Notes: generated from the sequence alone by a model not told the origin. Shown: positions 22,471 through 32,549, numbered from the stretch's first letter. The stretch is 64,000 nt of DNA from Ancylobacter koreensis (GCF_023016525.1 NZ_JALKCG010000008.1:1-64000); one strand, 5' to 3'. Translations and numbers: made by a program.

Positions 22471-23796
22471 TCAGCGCAGATAGCTGGAGACGAGCGCTTC
22501 CAGCCGCTCCTGCCGGCCTGAACGCGGCTGCGGATCGAGGTTCTCGGCCTCGACGCGGGCGGCGATGGCCTCCAGCGAGGAGCCCTTGTCGAGCAGCGCC
22601 CGGCCCGCCGGGGCGTCCCAGCCGGCATAGCGCGCATCGACCGCCTTCTGCAGCGCGCCGTCCTCGATCATGTCGGCGGCGATCAGCAGGGCGCGGGCGC
22701 ACACGTCCATCGCGCTCGCATGGGCGAGCACGAGGTCTTCCGGCTCGATCGACTGGCGGCGGATCTTGGCGTCGAAATTGAGCCCGCCCGTAGTGAAGCC
22801 CCCGGCGCGCAGGATCTCGTACATGGCGAGCGCAGTATCCTCGACATTGGTCGGGAACTGGTCAGTGTCCCAGCCGGACTGGGCGTCGCCCTTGTTCATG
22901 TCGATAGAACCGAAGATGCCGAGCGCCGCCGCCATGGCGATCTCGTGCTCGAAGCTGTGGCCGGCCAGCGTGGCGTGGTTCGCCTCGATATTGACCTTCA
23001 CTTCCTTCTCAAGCCCGGCGCGGGCGAGCAGGCCGTACACGGTGCCGACGTCGAAGTCGTACTGGTGCTTGGTCGGCTCCTGCGGCTTCGGCTCGATGAG
23101 GATCGTGCCCTTGAAGCCGATCTTGTGCTTGTGCTCGACCACGAGATTGAGGAAGCGGCCCATCTGGTCGAGCTCGCGCTTCAGGTCGGTGTTGAGCAGC
23201 GTCTCGTAGCCCTCGCGGCCGCCCCACAGCACGTAGTTCTCGCCGCCGAGCTCATGGGTGATCTCCAGCACGTTCTTCACCTGCGCGGCGGCGAAGGCGA
23301 ACACGTCCGGATCGGGGTTGGTCGCCGCGCCGGCCATGAAGCGCCGGTTGGAGAAGAGGTTGGCGGTGCCCCACAGCAGGCGCACCTTCTCGCTTTCCAT
23401 CTTCTTCGCGAAGATGTCGGCGATGGCGCGCACATTGGCGTTGGATTCCTTCAGGCTCGCGCCTTCCGGGGCAATGTCCCGGTCGTGGAAGGCGAAGTAC
23501 GGCACGTCGAGGATGCGGAACAGGTCGAAGGCGACGTCCGCCTTGGCGCGGGCAAGCGCCATCTCGTCGGCGCCGTGCATCCACGGGCGCAGGAAGGTCT
23601 CGCCGCCGAACGGGTCGCCGCCGGGCCAGGTGAAGCTGTGCCAGTAGGCGACGGCGAAGCGCAGATGGTCCTCCATCCGCTTGCCGAGCACCACCCGGTC
23701 CTTGTCGTACCAGCGGAAGGAGAAGGGATCGCGGCTCTCCGGGCCGGCATATTTCAGCGGCTCGGTGGAGGCGAAGAAACGGGCGGATGCAGTCAT
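22471..23796 (-). CDS. xylA: Xylose isomerase
   Basis: 441-residue class II xylose isomerase converting D-xylose to D-xylulose. Catalytic and metal-binding motifs are all present: the WHSFTWPG His, [43 protein letters not shown], and GSIDMNKGD followed by WDTDQFPT. It overlaps the xylulokinase gene by 4 bases (ATGA) and is the last gene of the minus-strand regulator-xylB-xylA operon. Confidence 0.97.
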   Translation of the reverse strand: MTASARFFASTEPLKYAGPESRDPFSFRWYDKDRVVLGKRMEDHLRFAVAYWHSFTWPGGDPFGGETFLRPWMHGADEMALARAKADVAFDLFRILDVPYFAFHDRDIAPEGASLKESNANVRAIADIFAKKMESEKVRLLWGTANLFSNRRFMAGAATNPDPDVFAFAAAQVKNVLEITHELGGENYVLWGGREGYETLLNTDLKRELDQMGRFLNLVVEHKHKIGFKGTILIEPKPQEPTKHQYDFDVGTVYGLLARAGLEKEVKVNIEANHATLAGHSFEHEIAMAAALGIFGSIDMNKGDAQSGWDTDQFPTNVEDTALAMYEILRAGGFTTGGLNFDAKIRRQSIEPEDLVLAHASAMDVCARALLIAADMIEDGALQKAVDARYAGWDAPAGRALLDKGSSLEAIAARVEAENLDPQPRSGRQERLEALVSSYLR

Positions 23797-25250
23797 GACG
23801 TCACTCCCTTCAGGGCGGGGTACAGCGCCCGGTAGAGCGCGTGCCGTTCCGCATAGGCATGTTGAAGTTCAGGGTCCGGCAGGATGGTTTCGAGCCGGCG
23901 CGGCGGCAGGCAGATCGCCGCCGGGCTTTCGCCGGTCGCCGCCATGCGGGCGAGGCGCGCGGCACCGAAGGCCCCGCCCCGTTCGCCGTCCTCGATCCGG
24001 TTGAGCGGCAGGCCGAGCACGCTCGCCAGCACGGCGATCCAGAAGCGCGAGCGCGAGCCCCCGCCGATGACGTCGGCCTCTTCCAGCCGCGTGCCAGCGG
24101 CGGAGAGCGCATCGAGGCAGTCGCGGAAGGCGAAGGCGACGCCTTCCAGCACCGCCTGTGTCAGCACCTCACGCGAGGTGTCGTGGTCGAGACCGATGAA
24201 GGCGCCGCGAATGGCGGTGTCGTTGTGCGGCGTGCGCTCGCCGGAAAGATAGGGCAGGAAGGTCGCCGTGGAGGGCGCGGCGGGCCGCTCGCCGAGCGGC
24301 GCCAGAAGGTCGGCCGGCGTCGCCTTGGCCGCGCCCGACCACCAGCCGAGCGCCGAGGCGGCCGAGAGGATGACGCCCATCTGGTGCCAGGTGGCGGGGA
24401 TGGCGTGGCAGAAGGCGTGCACGCTCGATTGCGGGTTGGGCGCGTAGCGGTCGGTGGTCGCCCACAGCACGCCCGAGGTGCCGAGCGAGACGAAGGCGTT
24501 CCCCGCATGGATCGCCCCGAGCCCGACGGCGCCGGCGGCGTTGTCGCCCGCCCCGCCCGCCAGCACCGGCGGGCTCGCCATGCCCCAGCGGGCCGCGAGA
24601 TCGGCATGGATACGCCCGGCCGCCGCGCTGCCTTCGACCAGACGGGGCATATGGGCGCGGGTGAGATAGGTCGCCTCCAGCGCCGCGTCCGACCAGTCGC
24701 GCGCGCCGACATCGAGCCAGAGCGTGCCGGAGGCGTCGGACATCTCCTCCACCATCTCGCCGGTCAGCCGGTAGCCGACATAGGCCTTGGGCAGCAGCAC
24801 CTTGGCGGTACGGGCGAAGATCTCCGGCTCGTGCTTCCTCACCCACAGCAGCTTGGGCGCGGTGAAACCGGGGAAGGCCAAGTTGCCGGCAACCGCGTGG
24901 AGCGCGGGAAAGCGCTCCTCCAGCTCGCGGCACTCGGCGGAGGCGCGCCCGTCATTCCACAGGATCGCCGGGCGCAGCACCTCGCCGGCCGTGTCGAGAA
25001 GCACGGCGCCATGCATCTGGCCGGACAGGCCGATGCCGCGCACGGCGGACAGGGCGGCGGGGTGATCAACCTTCAGCCGGTCGATGCTGCCCAGCGTCGC
25101 CTGCCACCAGTCTTCCGGGTTCTGCTCGCTGAAGCCGGGATGCGGACGCGAGATCGCCAGCGGCGTCTCGGCGGTGGCGACGACGTTCTGGTCGCCGTCG
25201 ACCAGCACCGCCTTGATGGCGGAGGTTCCGATATCGAGGCCGAGAAACAT
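23793..25250 (-). CDS. xylB: Xylulokinase
   Basis: 485-residue FGGY-family sugar kinase. It has the N-terminal phosphate-binding [16 protein letters not shown], the [13 protein letters not shown] motif diagnostic of xylulokinases, and the C-terminal [11 protein letters not shown] adenosine motif. It phosphorylates D-xylulose to xylulose 5-phosphate, feeding the pentose phosphate pathway. A GTGAGG ribosome site precedes the ATG. It lies 35 bases after the LacI-type regulator gene and overlaps xylA. Confidence 0.97.
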   Translation of the reverse strand: MFLGLDIGTSAIKAVLVDGDQNVVATAETPLAISRPHPGFSEQNPEDWWQATLGSIDRLKVDHPAALSAVRGIGLSGQMHGAVLLDTAGEVLRPAILWNDGRASAECRELEERFPALHAVAGNLAFPGFTAPKLLWVRKHEPEIFARTAKVLLPKAYVGYRLTGEMVEEMSDASGTLWLDVGARDWSDAALEATYLTRAHMPRLVEGSAAAGRIHADLAARWGMASPPVLAGGAGDNAAGAVGLGAIHAGNAFVSLGTSGVLWATTDRYAPNPQSSVHAFCHAIPATWHQMGVILSAASALGWWSGAAKATPADLLAPLGERPAAPSTATFLPYLSGERTPHNDTAIRGAFIGLDHDTSREVLTQAVLEGVAFAFRDCLDALSAAGTRLEEADVIGGGSRSRFWIAVLASVLGLPLNRIEDGERGGAFGAARLARMAATGESPAAICLPPRRLETILPDPELQHAYAERHALYRALYPALKGVTS

Positions 25251-25285
25251 GCCTCACGCCCTTTCGGCAGCACGGTTTGGGGAGG

Positions 25286-26323
25286 TCACGGCAGGTTGTC
25301 CCGCACGAAGATGTCGATGCGGATGCGCTCCTGCTCGTCGAGCAGCGGCTCGCCGGAGCAGCGGGCCAGCAGGACACGGGCCGCCGAGCGCGACTGGTGC
25401 CCGGCGTCCTGGTTGATCACCGCGTCCATCACCCCGCGCAACAGGAAGCGGCGCGTGTCGTCGGTGAGGTCGTGGCCGATGAAGATGAGGTCGCCGGCGC
25501 GGTTGGCGGCGGAGACCGCCGCGGCTATGCCGCGATTGCCGGCCCCGACATTGTAGAGGCCGACGAGATCGGGCTCCTCGCGCAGCATCCGGGTGACGAT
25601 CGCCTCGGTGCGCTCGTCCTCGTCGAGGCTCTCCTGCACCGGCAGCACGCGCAGCGCCGGATATTCGCCGGCCAGCACCTGGGTGAAGCCGAACTGGCGC
25701 TCGGCATGGTCGCGCAGCGCCGGCGTGCCGACGATCAGCCCCACCGCGCCGCGCCGCCCGCCGGCGAAACGGCCCAGCAGGGTGGCGGCGGTGCGCCCGG
25801 CGGCGATGTTGTCGATGCCGACATAATGCAGGCGGTGCGAGGACGGCACGTCCGACACCAGCGTCACCACCGCGACGCCCGAGGCGGTGAGGTCGTCGAT
25901 CGCGGCGCGCACGCGCGGATGGTCGAGCGCCACCACGGCGACGCCGTCATAATGGCCGATCAGCCCTTCCAGCGCCGCCGCCAGCGTCTCGGGGGCGAAC
26001 ACGTCGACGCGCAGCGTGTCGATGTAGGCGTTGTTGGAGGCGAGCCAGCTCGCCGTGTTCGCCACCTGCTCGGCCAGCATGCGCATGAACACGTTGGCGC
26101 CGACCGGCAGCACGAAGCACAGGCGGTAGGTCTCGCCCCGCGCGAGGCGGGCGGCGGCGAGGTTCGGGCGGTAGCCGAGGCGCGCCACCGCGTCCCGCAC
26201 GCGCTCGGCGGTGATGCCGCGCACGCCGGTGCGCCCATTGAGCACGCGGTCGGCGGTGGCGAGCGACACGCCAGCCTCCCGGGCCACGTCTTGCAGGGTT
26301 ATGCGCGAAACACCTCTGGACAT
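25286..26323 (-). CDS. LacI family regulator of xylose utilisation
   Basis: 345 residues. The N-terminal LacI helix-turn-helix ITLQDVAREAGVSLATADRVLNGR (about residues 8-31) is followed by a periplasmic-binding-like effector domain with GIDNIAAGRTAATLL and GVMDAVINQD. It is located at the head of the xylBA operon and divergent from xylFHG, so it most likely represses both units and is released by xylose or xylulose. Its class in rhizobia is sometimes named XylR, distinct from the AraC-type XylR of enterics. Confidence 0.88.
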   Translation of the reverse strand: MSRGVSRITLQDVAREAGVSLATADRVLNGRTGVRGITAERVRDAVARLGYRPNLAAARLARGETYRLCFVLPVGANVFMRMLAEQVANTASWLASNNAYIDTLRVDVFAPETLAAALEGLIGHYDGVAVVALDHPRVRAAIDDLTASGVAVVTLVSDVPSSHRLHYVGIDNIAAGRTAATLLGRFAGGRRGAVGLIVGTPALRDHAERQFGFTQVLAGEYPALRVLPVQESLDEDERTEAIVTRMLREEPDLVGLYNVGAGNRGIAAAVSAANRAGDLIFIGHDLTDDTRRFLLRGVMDAVINQDAGHQSRSAARVLLARCSGEPLLDEQERIRIDIFVRDNLP

Positions 26324-26601
26324 GTCGCCATGTTGCCCTCAAAATCTGAGGTACGCAACTCATCGAATGAGGCGATTGCCTGAAGCAAATATCAGGGGCA
26401 TAGATTCTCACGATTTGTTACGTTGACGGTCATCGGCGCGCTGGCCGAGGTGTCTGGAGGAATGTCGGCCGGTCGCGGCCGATCCTGAATCTGATGGATC
26501 TCGGTGCTTCTGAGGTTCGAACGTCAAGAACGACCGCCGCCGCGCGCGACCGGAGCGCCAAGCCGAGCGGCAAGCCTATCGCACCCCCTTGGGAGGAAAG
26601 C
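26324..26601. promoter_or_regulatory. Divergent xylose promoter region
   Basis: A 278-base gap between the LacI-type regulator and xylF; bases 26335-26430 are AT-richer than surrounding coding DNA. Weak symmetric elements are TTGC-CTGAA-GCAA at 26376-26388 and GGTTCGAAC near 26512-26521. Neither is strong enough to name as the operator, but the regulator site must be expected here. Confidence 0.5.
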
Positions 26602-27642
26602 ATGAATCTGAAACTGACTGTCACCGCCGCCGCCTTCGCCACCGTCATGGCGGCCGGCGTCGCCCATGCCGCCGAACCGGTGGTGGGCGTGAGCTGGTCG
26701 AACTTCCAGGAAGAGCGCTGGAAGACCGACGAGGCCGCGATCAAGAAGGCGCTCGCCGCCGCCGGCGCCAAGTACATTTCGGCCGACGCCCAGTCCTCGG
26801 CGGCCAAGCAGCTCTCCGACGTCGAGGCGCTGATCGCCCAGGGCGCCACGGCCCTCATCATCCTGGCGCAGGATTCGGACGCCATCGCCCCGGCCATCGC
26901 CAAGGCGCAGAACGAAGGCATCCCGGTCGTCGGCTATGACCGGCTGATCGAGAATCCCTATGCCTACTACATCACCTTCGACAACAAGGAAGTCGGCCGC
27001 ATCCAGGCCGCCGAGGTGATGAAGGTGAAGCCGAAGGGCAACTACATCTTCATCAAGGGCTCGGCCTCCGACCCGAACGCCGACTTCCTGTTCTCCGGCC
27101 AGATGGAGACGCTGAAGGCGGCGATCGACAAGGGCGACATCAAGAATGTCGGCGAGGCCTATACCGACAGCTGGCTGCCGGCCAACGCCCAGCGCAACAC
27201 CGAGCAGTTCCTGACCGCCAACAACAACAAGGTCGACGCCGTCGTCGCCTCCAATGACGGCACCGCCGGCGGCGCCATCGCCGCGCTCGCCGCCCAGGGC
27301 CTCGCCGGCTCGGTGCCGGTGTCCGGCCAGGACGCCGACTTCGCCGCGCTGAACCGCGTCGCGCTCGGCACCCAGACCGTCTCGGTGTGGAAGGATTCCC
27401 GCGAGCTCGGCCAGCGCGCGGCGGAGATCGCCCTCGACCTCGCCAAGGGCACCGATCCCAAGGCGGTGAAGGGCACCACCACCTTCACCGGCGGCCCGAA
27501 GAAGGTGCCGATGAACTCCACCTTCCTCAAGCCGGTCCCGATCACCAAGGACAATCTCGACGTGATCATCGAGGCTGGCTGGGTGCCGAAGGCCACGGTC
27601 TGCCAGGGCGTGAAGCCGGGCACGGTCAAGGCCTGCAACTGA
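26602..27642 (+). CDS. xylF: D-xylose ABC transporter, substrate-binding protein
   Basis: 346 residues. A signal peptide ([19 protein letters not shown]) precedes a ribose/xylose-type binding domain. It is recognisable as XylF by [50 protein letters not shown] and [12 protein letters not shown], the last binding the sugar. The ATG at 26602 follows GGGAGGAAAGC and begins a good signal peptide; an in-frame ATG at 26494 has neither. It is the first gene of xylFHG, divergent from the regulator-xylBA operon. Confidence 0.95.
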   Translation: MNLKLTVTAAAFATVMAAGVAHAAEPVVGVSWSNFQEERWKTDEAAIKKALAAAGAKYISADAQSSAAKQLSDVEALIAQGATALIILAQDSDAIAPAIAKAQNEGIPVVGYDRLIENPYAYYITFDNKEVGRIQAAEVMKVKPKGNYIFIKGSASDPNADFLFSGQMETLKAAIDKGDIKNVGEAYTDSWLPANAQRNTEQFLTANNNKVDAVVASNDGTAGGAIAALAAQGLAGSVPVSGQDADFAALNRVALGTQTVSVWKDSRELGQRAAEIALDLAKGTDPKAVKGTTTFTGGPKKVPMNSTFLKPVPITKDNLDVIIEAGWVPKATVCQGVKPGTVKACN

Positions 27643-27655
27643 TCGAGCACAACCG

Positions 27656-27676
27656 CGGCGGGGCCCAACCCCGCCG
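27656..27676 (+). terminator. Intercistronic hairpin between xylF and xylH
   Basis: Perfect 8-bp stem CGGCGGGG (27656-27663) / CCCCGCCG (27669-27676) with a 5-base loop, 13 bases after the xylF stop and without a U-tract. Same placement as in both TTT operons, directly after the binding-protein gene. Confidence 0.6.
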
Positions 27677-27727
27677 CCCGCCCATGAGCGCGCCCGCGGA
27701 ACCGACGCGGGCCGCAGGAGGACGCAC

Positions 27728-29068
27728 ATGACCGACACCACGACGGCCACGCCAGCCACCCCGGCCAGCACCCCGGCTCCGTCATCCCGGCCGCAGGGCG
27801 GGGCGCCCTCGGCGCCGACCTCCTTCTTCGGCGCGCTCGAAATCGACATGCGCTTCATGGGCATGCTTGGCGCGCTGGCGGTCATCTGGATCGTGTTCGA
27901 CGTCCTCGCCGGCGGCACCTTCCTCACCGCCCGCAACCTGTGGAACCTCTCGGTCCAGAGCTCCTCCATCGCGGTCATGTCGACCGGCATGGTGCTGGTG
28001 ATCGTGATGCGCCACATCGACCTGTCGGTGGGCTCCATCCTCGGCGTCACCGGCATGGCGATGGCGGTGTTCCAGGTTGGCACGCTGATGCCGGCCTTCG
28101 GCTTCAACCATCCCGCCGTCTTCGTGCTGACGCTCGCCCTCGGCATCGGGCTGGGCGCCGCCATCGGCGCGCTGCACGGCTTCGTCATCGCCTATCTCGG
28201 CGTGCCGGCCTTCATCGTCACGCTGGGCGGCCTGCTGGTCTGGCGCGGCGCCGCCTGGGCGGTGGCCGAGGGCAAGACGATCCCGCTCGTCGACGACAAT
28301 TTCAAGCTGCTCGGCGGCGGCGCCAACGGCTCGATCGGCGCCGAATGGAGCTGGATCATCGCTGCCATCGCCTGCATCGCCATCGCGGTCGCCGCCGTTC
28401 AGGCGCGCCGCCAGCGCCAGCGCTTCCACTTCCCGCTCAAGCCGATGTGGGCGGAGTTCGTCACCGTCGCCGCCGGCTGCGCCGCCGTCGTCGCCGCGAC
28501 GCTGATCGTCAATGCCTACACGCTGCCGCCCGTCCTCGCCCGCCGCTATGCCGAGGCCGCCGGCCTCGACGTGCCGCCGGAAGGCATCTCGATCAGCTTC
28601 GGCTTCGCCGTGCCCGTGCTTGTGGCGGTCGCCGTCGGCATCGTGATGACCTTCGTCACCACCCGCACCCGCTTCGGCCGCTACGTCTTCGCCATCGGCG
28701 GCAACCCGGAGGCGGCCGATCTCGCCGGCATCAACACCAAGCGCATCACCCTCGCCGTCTTCGCGCTGATGGGCGCGCTTGCCGCCATCGGCGCCGCCAT
28801 CTCCACCGCCCGCCTGAACTCGGCGACCAACGCGCAGGGCACGCTCGACGAGCTCTATGTGATCGCCGCGGCGGTCATCGGCGGCACCTCGCTCTCCGGC
28901 GGCTCGGGCACCATCGCCGGCGCCATGGTCGGCGCGCTGGTGATGCAGAGCCTGCAGTCGGGCATGGTGCTGATGCGCGTCGACACGCCCTACCAGAACA
29001 TCGTGGTCGGCATCGTACTGGTCTTCGCGGTGTGGATCGACACCGTCTACCGCAAGCGCTTCAAGTGA
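27728..29068 (+). CDS. xylH: D-xylose ABC transporter, permease
   Basis: 446 residues, multi-spanning inner-membrane permease of the ribose/xylose family. A hydrophilic Ala/Pro/Thr-rich N-terminus (about 35 residues) precedes the helices. Signatures include [13 protein letters not shown] (about 98-110), [18 protein letters not shown] and [16 protein letters not shown], and the C-terminal [22 protein letters not shown]. An insertion of about 90 residues between helices (around 205-300) matches XylH rather than the shorter RbsC. GGAGGACGCAC precedes the start. It forms the channel with XylF and XylG. Confidence 0.95.
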   Translation: MTDTTTATPATPASTPAPSSRPQGGAPSAPTSFFGALEIDMRFMGMLGALAVIWIVFDVLAGGTFLTARNLWNLSVQSSSIAVMSTGMVLVIVMRHIDLSVGSILGVTGMAMAVFQVGTLMPAFGFNHPAVFVLTLALGIGLGAAIGALHGFVIAYLGVPAFIVTLGGLLVWRGAAWAVAEGKTIPLVDDNFKLLGGGANGSIGAEWSWIIAAIACIAIAVAAVQARRQRQRFHFPLKPMWAEFVTVAAGCAAVVAATLIVNAYTLPPVLARRYAEAAGLDVPPEGISISFGFAVPVLVAVAVGIVMTFVTTRTRFGRYVFAIGGNPEAADLAGINTKRITLAVFALMGALAAIGAAISTARLNSATNAQGTLDELYVIAAAVIGGTSLSGGSGTIAGAMVGALVMQSLQSGMVLMRVDTPYQNIVVGIVLVFAVWIDTVYRKRFK

Positions 29069-29079
29069 GAGGTGAGGTC

Positions 29080-29910
29080 ATGAACGCTGTCACGGCCGAA
29101 GCCGCCGCTCCCGTCGCCAATCCCGGCGCTTCCCGCATCTCCGGCACGCCGCTGGTCGAGATGCGCGACATCTGCATCGCCTTCGGCGGCATCCGCGCCG
29201 TCGACGGGGTGAGCGTCGATCTTTATCCCGGCGAGGTCGTCGGCCTGCTTGGCCACAATGGCGCGGGCAAGTCGACGCTGATCAAGATCCTCGCCGGCGC
29301 CTACAAGCCGGATGCCGGCGAGATCCGCATCAACGGCGAGAAGGCCGAGATCGCCAATCCGCGCGACGCCAAGCGCTACGGCATCGAGACGATCTATCAG
29401 ACGCTCGCCCTCGCCGACAACGTCGACGCCGCCGCCAACCTGTTCCTCGGCCGCGAGCTGCGCACCGCCTGGGGCACGCTGGACGACGTGGCGATGGAGG
29501 CGGCCACCCGCGAGGTGATGGGCCGGCTCAACCCGAACTTCCGCAAGTTCAAGGAGCCGGTGCGCGGCCTCTCCGGCGGCCAGCGCCAGTCTGTCGCCAT
29601 CGCCCGCGCCATCCACTTCAACGCCCGCATCCTCATCATGGACGAGCCGACCGCCGCGCTCGGCCCGCAGGAGACCGCGCAGGTGGCCGAGCTGATCAAG
29701 CAGCTCAAGGCCGAGGGCATCGGCATCTTCCTCATCAGCCACGACATCCACGACGTCTTCGACCTCGCGGACCGGGTGAGCGTGATGAAGAACGGCAAGC
29801 TGGTCGGCACCGCCCGCACCTCGGACGTCACCAAGGACGAGGTGCTGGGCATGATCATCCTCGGCAAGAGCCCGCCCGGCGCCGCTGCCGGCCCCGGCGC
29901 CTCGGTCTGA
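29080..29910 (+). CDS. xylG: D-xylose ABC transporter, single-domain ATPase
   Basis: 276 residues with one complete ABC domain: Walker [13 protein letters not shown] (about 62-73), a Q-loop in [12 protein letters not shown], signature LSGGQRQ, Walker [12 protein letters not shown] and the switch His in LISHDI. Enteric XylG and RbsA are about 500 residues with two ABC domains. This one is half that size, like FrcA-type ATPases of rhizobia, and would act as a homodimer. Its start (GAGAGGTGAGGTC-ATG) lies 11 bases after the xylH stop. Confidence 0.92.
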   Translation: MNAVTAEAAAPVANPGASRISGTPLVEMRDICIAFGGIRAVDGVSVDLYPGEVVGLLGHNGAGKSTLIKILAGAYKPDAGEIRINGEKAEIANPRDAKRYGIETIYQTLALADNVDAAANLFLGRELRTAWGTLDDVAMEAATREVMGRLNPNFRKFKEPVRGLSGGQRQSVAIARAIHFNARILIMDEPTAALGPQETAQVAELIKQLKAEGIGIFLISHDIHDVFDLADRVSVMKNGKLVGTARTSDVTKDEVLGMIILGKSPPGAAAGPGASV

Positions 29911-29941
29911 ACGGCGACGCGACCTGAACGGCGACGCGACC
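29908..29941 (+). repeat. Exact 17-base tandem duplication across the xylG stop codon
   Basis: TGAACGGCGACGCGACC occurs twice in tandem, at 29908-29924 and 29925-29941. The first copy supplies the xylG stop codon TGA; the second supplies an additional in-line TGA. Likely a slippage product. Confidence 0.9.
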
Positions 29942-30038
29942 TGAGAACCTGGATGGCCGGGTCAGCCCGGCCAGCGGCGCCGTGCCGCTGTTCCGTGCAT
30001 GCCCGTGCCGTGCTAGATCGCGATACGAGGATGCACCG

Positions 30039-30449
30039 ATGACGACCGAGGACAGGCACCCGGCCCGGCCGACGCCCGCGACGGCCCTTCGCCGCGCGGC
30101 GATGGCGCTTGCCGTCGCCTATCTCCTCGTCCTTCAGGCGATCCTCGGCGGAATGGCGGGCGGTGCCCATGCCGCTGCCGGCATCGCGCTCGACCCGTTC
30201 GGGCAGGTCATCTGCGCCAATAGCGCCGGCGGACCCACCTCCCCCGCCGACCCGGCCCATCACGCACCGGACTGCTGCACCACCGGCTGCCAGACCTCTG
30301 CCGGCGCGGGCCTGCCCCCGCCGGTCGCCGCCGCGCCTGCCCTACCGGTCGGGCAGGCGCTTGGCCGCGCGCCGCTGCCGCGCGCGCGCGTGCTCGCCCT
30401 CCAGCCCGAGCGCACGCCGCGCCACACCCGCGCCCCTCCCCTCGCCTGA
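30039..30449 (+). CDS. DUF2946 family protein
   Basis: 136 residues. A basic N-terminus and one hydrophobic segment ([20 protein letters not shown], about 20-39) precede [11 protein letters not shown] and a His/Cys cluster [13 protein letters not shown], the hallmark of DUF2946. The C-terminus is Ala/Pro/Arg-rich. Such proteins are small, membrane-anchored and often encoded beside copper chaperones and TonB receptors; the Cys/His motif suggests metal binding. The start is supported by ACGAGG eight bases upstream. It begins a three-gene plus-strand group with PCu(A)C and PepSY genes. Confidence 0.8.
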   Translation: MTTEDRHPARPTPATALRRAAMALAVAYLLVLQAILGGMAGGAHAAAGIALDPFGQVICANSAGGPTSPADPAHHAPDCCTTGCQTSAGAGLPPPVAAAPALPVGQALGRAPLPRARVLALQPERTPRHTRAPPLA

Positions 30450-30530
30450 CGCCGCCTCACCGCGTCTCATCACGTCAGTCGATTTCGCCGGCCACGCCGC
30501 TGCGCGCCCGCCGGCCACGGGAGTGAACCC

Positions 30531-31082
30531 ATGATCCGCTTTTTCCTGAAGCACGCGCTTCGCCGCGCCGAAGACCGCATCGGCTTCGCCATCCTCGCCG
30601 CCGCCCTCGTCCTGTTCGCTGCCCAGCCCGTGCTCGCGCACGGTTTCAAGGTTGGCGAGATCGAGATCGGCCATCCCTGGTCGCGGGTGACGCCGGCCGG
30701 CGCCAAGGTCGCCGGCGGCTACCTGTCCCTGCACAATGAGGGCAAGGAGGCGGACACCCTCGTCTCCGCCACCGTCGAGATCGCCGAGAAGGCCGAAATC
30801 CACGAAATGTCGGTGAAGGATGGCGTGATGACGATGCGCCAGCTCGCAAACGGCATCGAGATTCCCGCCGGCGGCGAGGTGAAGCTTGCGCCGGGCGGCT
30901 TCCACCTGATGCTCATGGGCCTGAAGCAGCCGCTGAAGGAAGGCGAGACCTTCAAGGGTACGCTCACCTTCGCCAAGGCCGGCACGGTCGACGTCGTGTT
31001 CAAGGTCGAGGGCATGGCCGGGCCGAAGGACGCCCCGGCGGCGGACGCGCACAGCCACGAGCACGGCGCCCCCGCCAACTGA
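30531..31082 (+). CDS. Periplasmic copper chaperone, PCu(A)C family
   Basis: 183 residues. A membrane-spanning signal sequence (FAILAAALVLFAAQPVLA) precedes a PCu(A)C domain (about 40-155). The copper-binding pattern H-x-M...M...H-x-M appears as IHEMSVKDG, TMRQLANG and GFHLMLM. A His-rich tail (DAHSHEHG) ends the protein. Relatives deliver Cu(I) to the CuA centre of cytochrome oxidase with Sco-type proteins. It lies 81 bases after the DUF2946 gene, a frequent pairing. Well identified as family; the actual target protein is unknown. Confidence 0.93.
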   Translation: MIRFFLKHALRRAEDRIGFAILAAALVLFAAQPVLAHGFKVGEIEIGHPWSRVTPAGAKVAGGYLSLHNEGKEADTLVSATVEIAEKAEIHEMSVKDGVMTMRQLANGIEIPAGGEVKLAPGGFHLMLMGLKQPLKEGETFKGTLTFAKAGTVDVVFKVEGMAGPKDAPAADAHSHEHGAPAN

Positions 31083-31104
31083 TCCGCGCACGCGCCGCCT
31101 GATC

Positions 31105-31129
31105 CCGGCCGCCGGCTGACGGCGGCCGG
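31105..31129 (+). terminator. Hairpin between the copper chaperone and PepSY genes
   Basis: Perfect 10-bp stem CCGGCCGCCG (31105-31114) / CGGCGGCCGG (31120-31129) with a 5-base loop, 22 bases after the chaperone stop. No U-tract; probably a partial terminator or stabiliser. Confidence 0.6.
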
Positions 31130-31161
31130 ACGACGGCGCACATCCAGACACACCCTTTTTC

Positions 31162-31175
31162 CGGAAACGATTCCG
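31162..31175. promoter_or_regulatory. Inverted repeat CGGAA-ACGA-TTCCG abutting the PepSY start codon
   Basis: A 5-bp perfect inverted repeat that ends immediately before the ATG at 31176 and covers the ribosome-binding position. It could be an RNA element or operator that controls translation or transcription of the PepSY gene. No known consensus is matched. Confidence 0.3.
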
Positions 31176-32549
31176 ATGAGCGATACCGCCATGTCCGCCG
31201 CCGGGGCCGCCGAGCCCGCCGCGGGTCTCGACCGCGCCGCCAGCCTCTACCGCGCCGTGTGGCGCTGGCATTTCTATGCCGGCCTTCTGGTGCTGCCCTT
31301 CATGATCCTGCTCGCCGTCACCGGCGGGCTGTACCTGTTCCGCGACGAGATCGACGACCTCTGGCACCGCCCGCTGAAAGTCGTCGAGGCGCGCGCCACG
31401 CCGGTGGAAGCGCCGAGCGCGTGGATCGACGCCGCGCTCAAGGCCCGCCCCGGCACGGCGCTCAAGATCATCGCCCCGGCCGATTCCACCGCCTCCGCCG
31501 AGGTCGTGATCAAGACCGCCGAGGGTACGCGCCGCTCGGTCTATGTCGACCCTTATGATTCCCGCGTGCTCGGCGAATTGCCGGACCGCGGCACCATCAT
31601 GTGGCTGATGCGCCGGTTGCACAGCCTCGCCGAGTTCGGCACCTACGCCAATGCGATCATCGAGATCGTCGGCGGCTGGTCGATCCTGTTGGTCGGCACC
31701 GGCTTCTATCTCTGGTGGCCGCGCAAGCAGAGCGGCGGCGTGATGAGCGTGCGCGGCACGCCGCGCAAGCGCGTGCTCTGGCGCGACCTGCACGCCGTCA
31801 CCGGCGCGGTGGCCGGCATCGTCATCGCCTTCATGTCGCTGTCGGGCATGCCGTGGTCGCTCGTCTGGGGCGAGAAGGTCAATGAGTGGGCCAACGGTAC
31901 CAATTACGGCTATCCCGCCGGCGTCTATGTCGACGTGCCGATGTCCGACGAGCACCTCCACCATGCCAACGGCCCGACCACCTGGTCGCTGGAGCAGGCG
32001 CAGATGCCGGAATCGACGGGCTCCGGCACGCCGATCGGCATCGACGCGGCGGCGGCGGCCGTCGAGCGGCTCGGCATCTCGCCGGGCTATACGCTCAGCC
32101 TGCCAGGCGGGGCGAGCGGCGTCTATTCGGCGACGGTCTATCCCGACGACCTCTCGAAGCAGCGGGTGATCCATCTCGACCAGTACACCGGCAAGCCGCT
32201 GATCGACATGAGCTATGCCGATTACGGGCCCGCCGCCAAGGCGATGGAATGGGGCATCAATTTCCACATGGGCCAGGAATTCGGCCTCGCCAACCAGCTC
32301 TTCCTGCTCGCGGTCTGCCTCGCCATCATCCTCATGTCGGTCTCGGCCGGGGTGATGTGGTGGAAGCGGCGACCTAAAGGCTCGCTTGGCGTGCCGCCGG
32401 CGCCGGCGGACCGCTCGGTCATGTGGGGGCTGATCGCCATCATGGCGGCGGTCGGGCTCGTGTTCCCCCTCGTCGGGGCTTCGCTCGTCGTCATGCTGGC
32501 GCTCGACCTCGCCTTCGGATGGCGGCGCACGCGGCTGCGGACAGCCTGA
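31176..32549 (+). CDS. PepSY-associated transmembrane (iron-regulated-type) membrane protein
   Basis: 457 residues with four main membrane helices (about 32-52, 163-183, 206-226, 372-392) and an extra hydrophobic C-terminal pair, the PepSY_TM architecture. Paired His residues in WHFYAGLLVLPFM, RRLHSLAEFG, LHAVTGAVAG and INFHMGQEFG line up with the haem-ligand positions proposed for this family. Relatives work in reduction of ferric-siderophore or in copper/iron homeostasis. It is the third gene of a metal-related cluster; no TonB receptor is adjacent. The biochemical role is inferred only from the family. Confidence 0.87.
   Translation: MSDTAMSAAGAAEPAAGLDRAASLYRAVWRWHFYAGLLVLPFMILLAVTGGLYLFRDEIDDLWHRPLKVVEARATPVEAPSAWIDAALKARPGTALKIIAPADSTASAEVVIKTAEGTRRSVYVDPYDSRVLGELPDRGTIMWLMRRLHSLAEFGTYANAIIEIVGGWSILLVGTGFYLWWPRKQSGGVMSVRGTPRKRVLWRDLHAVTGAVAGIVIAFMSLSGMPWSLVWGEKVNEWANGTNYGYPAGVYVDVPMSDEHLHHANGPTTWSLEQAQMPESTGSGTPIGIDAAAAAVERLGISPGYTLSLPGGASGVYSATVYPDDLSKQRVIHLDQYTGKPLIDMSYADYGPAAKAMEWGINFHMGQEFGLANQLFLLAVCLAIILMSVSAGVMWWKRRPKGSLGVPPAPADRSVMWGLIAIMAAVGLVFPLVGASLVVMLALDLAFGWRRTRLRTA

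Noticed and set aside
26494-26601. Earlier xylF start at 26494
   Set aside because: No ribosome site and it would bury the signal peptide; 26602 has GGGAGGAAAG.
27780-27800. A look-alike of the intergenic repeat (GTCATCCCGGCCGCAGGGC)
   Set aside because: It lies inside the xylH coding region, and the similarity ends after about 16 bases.
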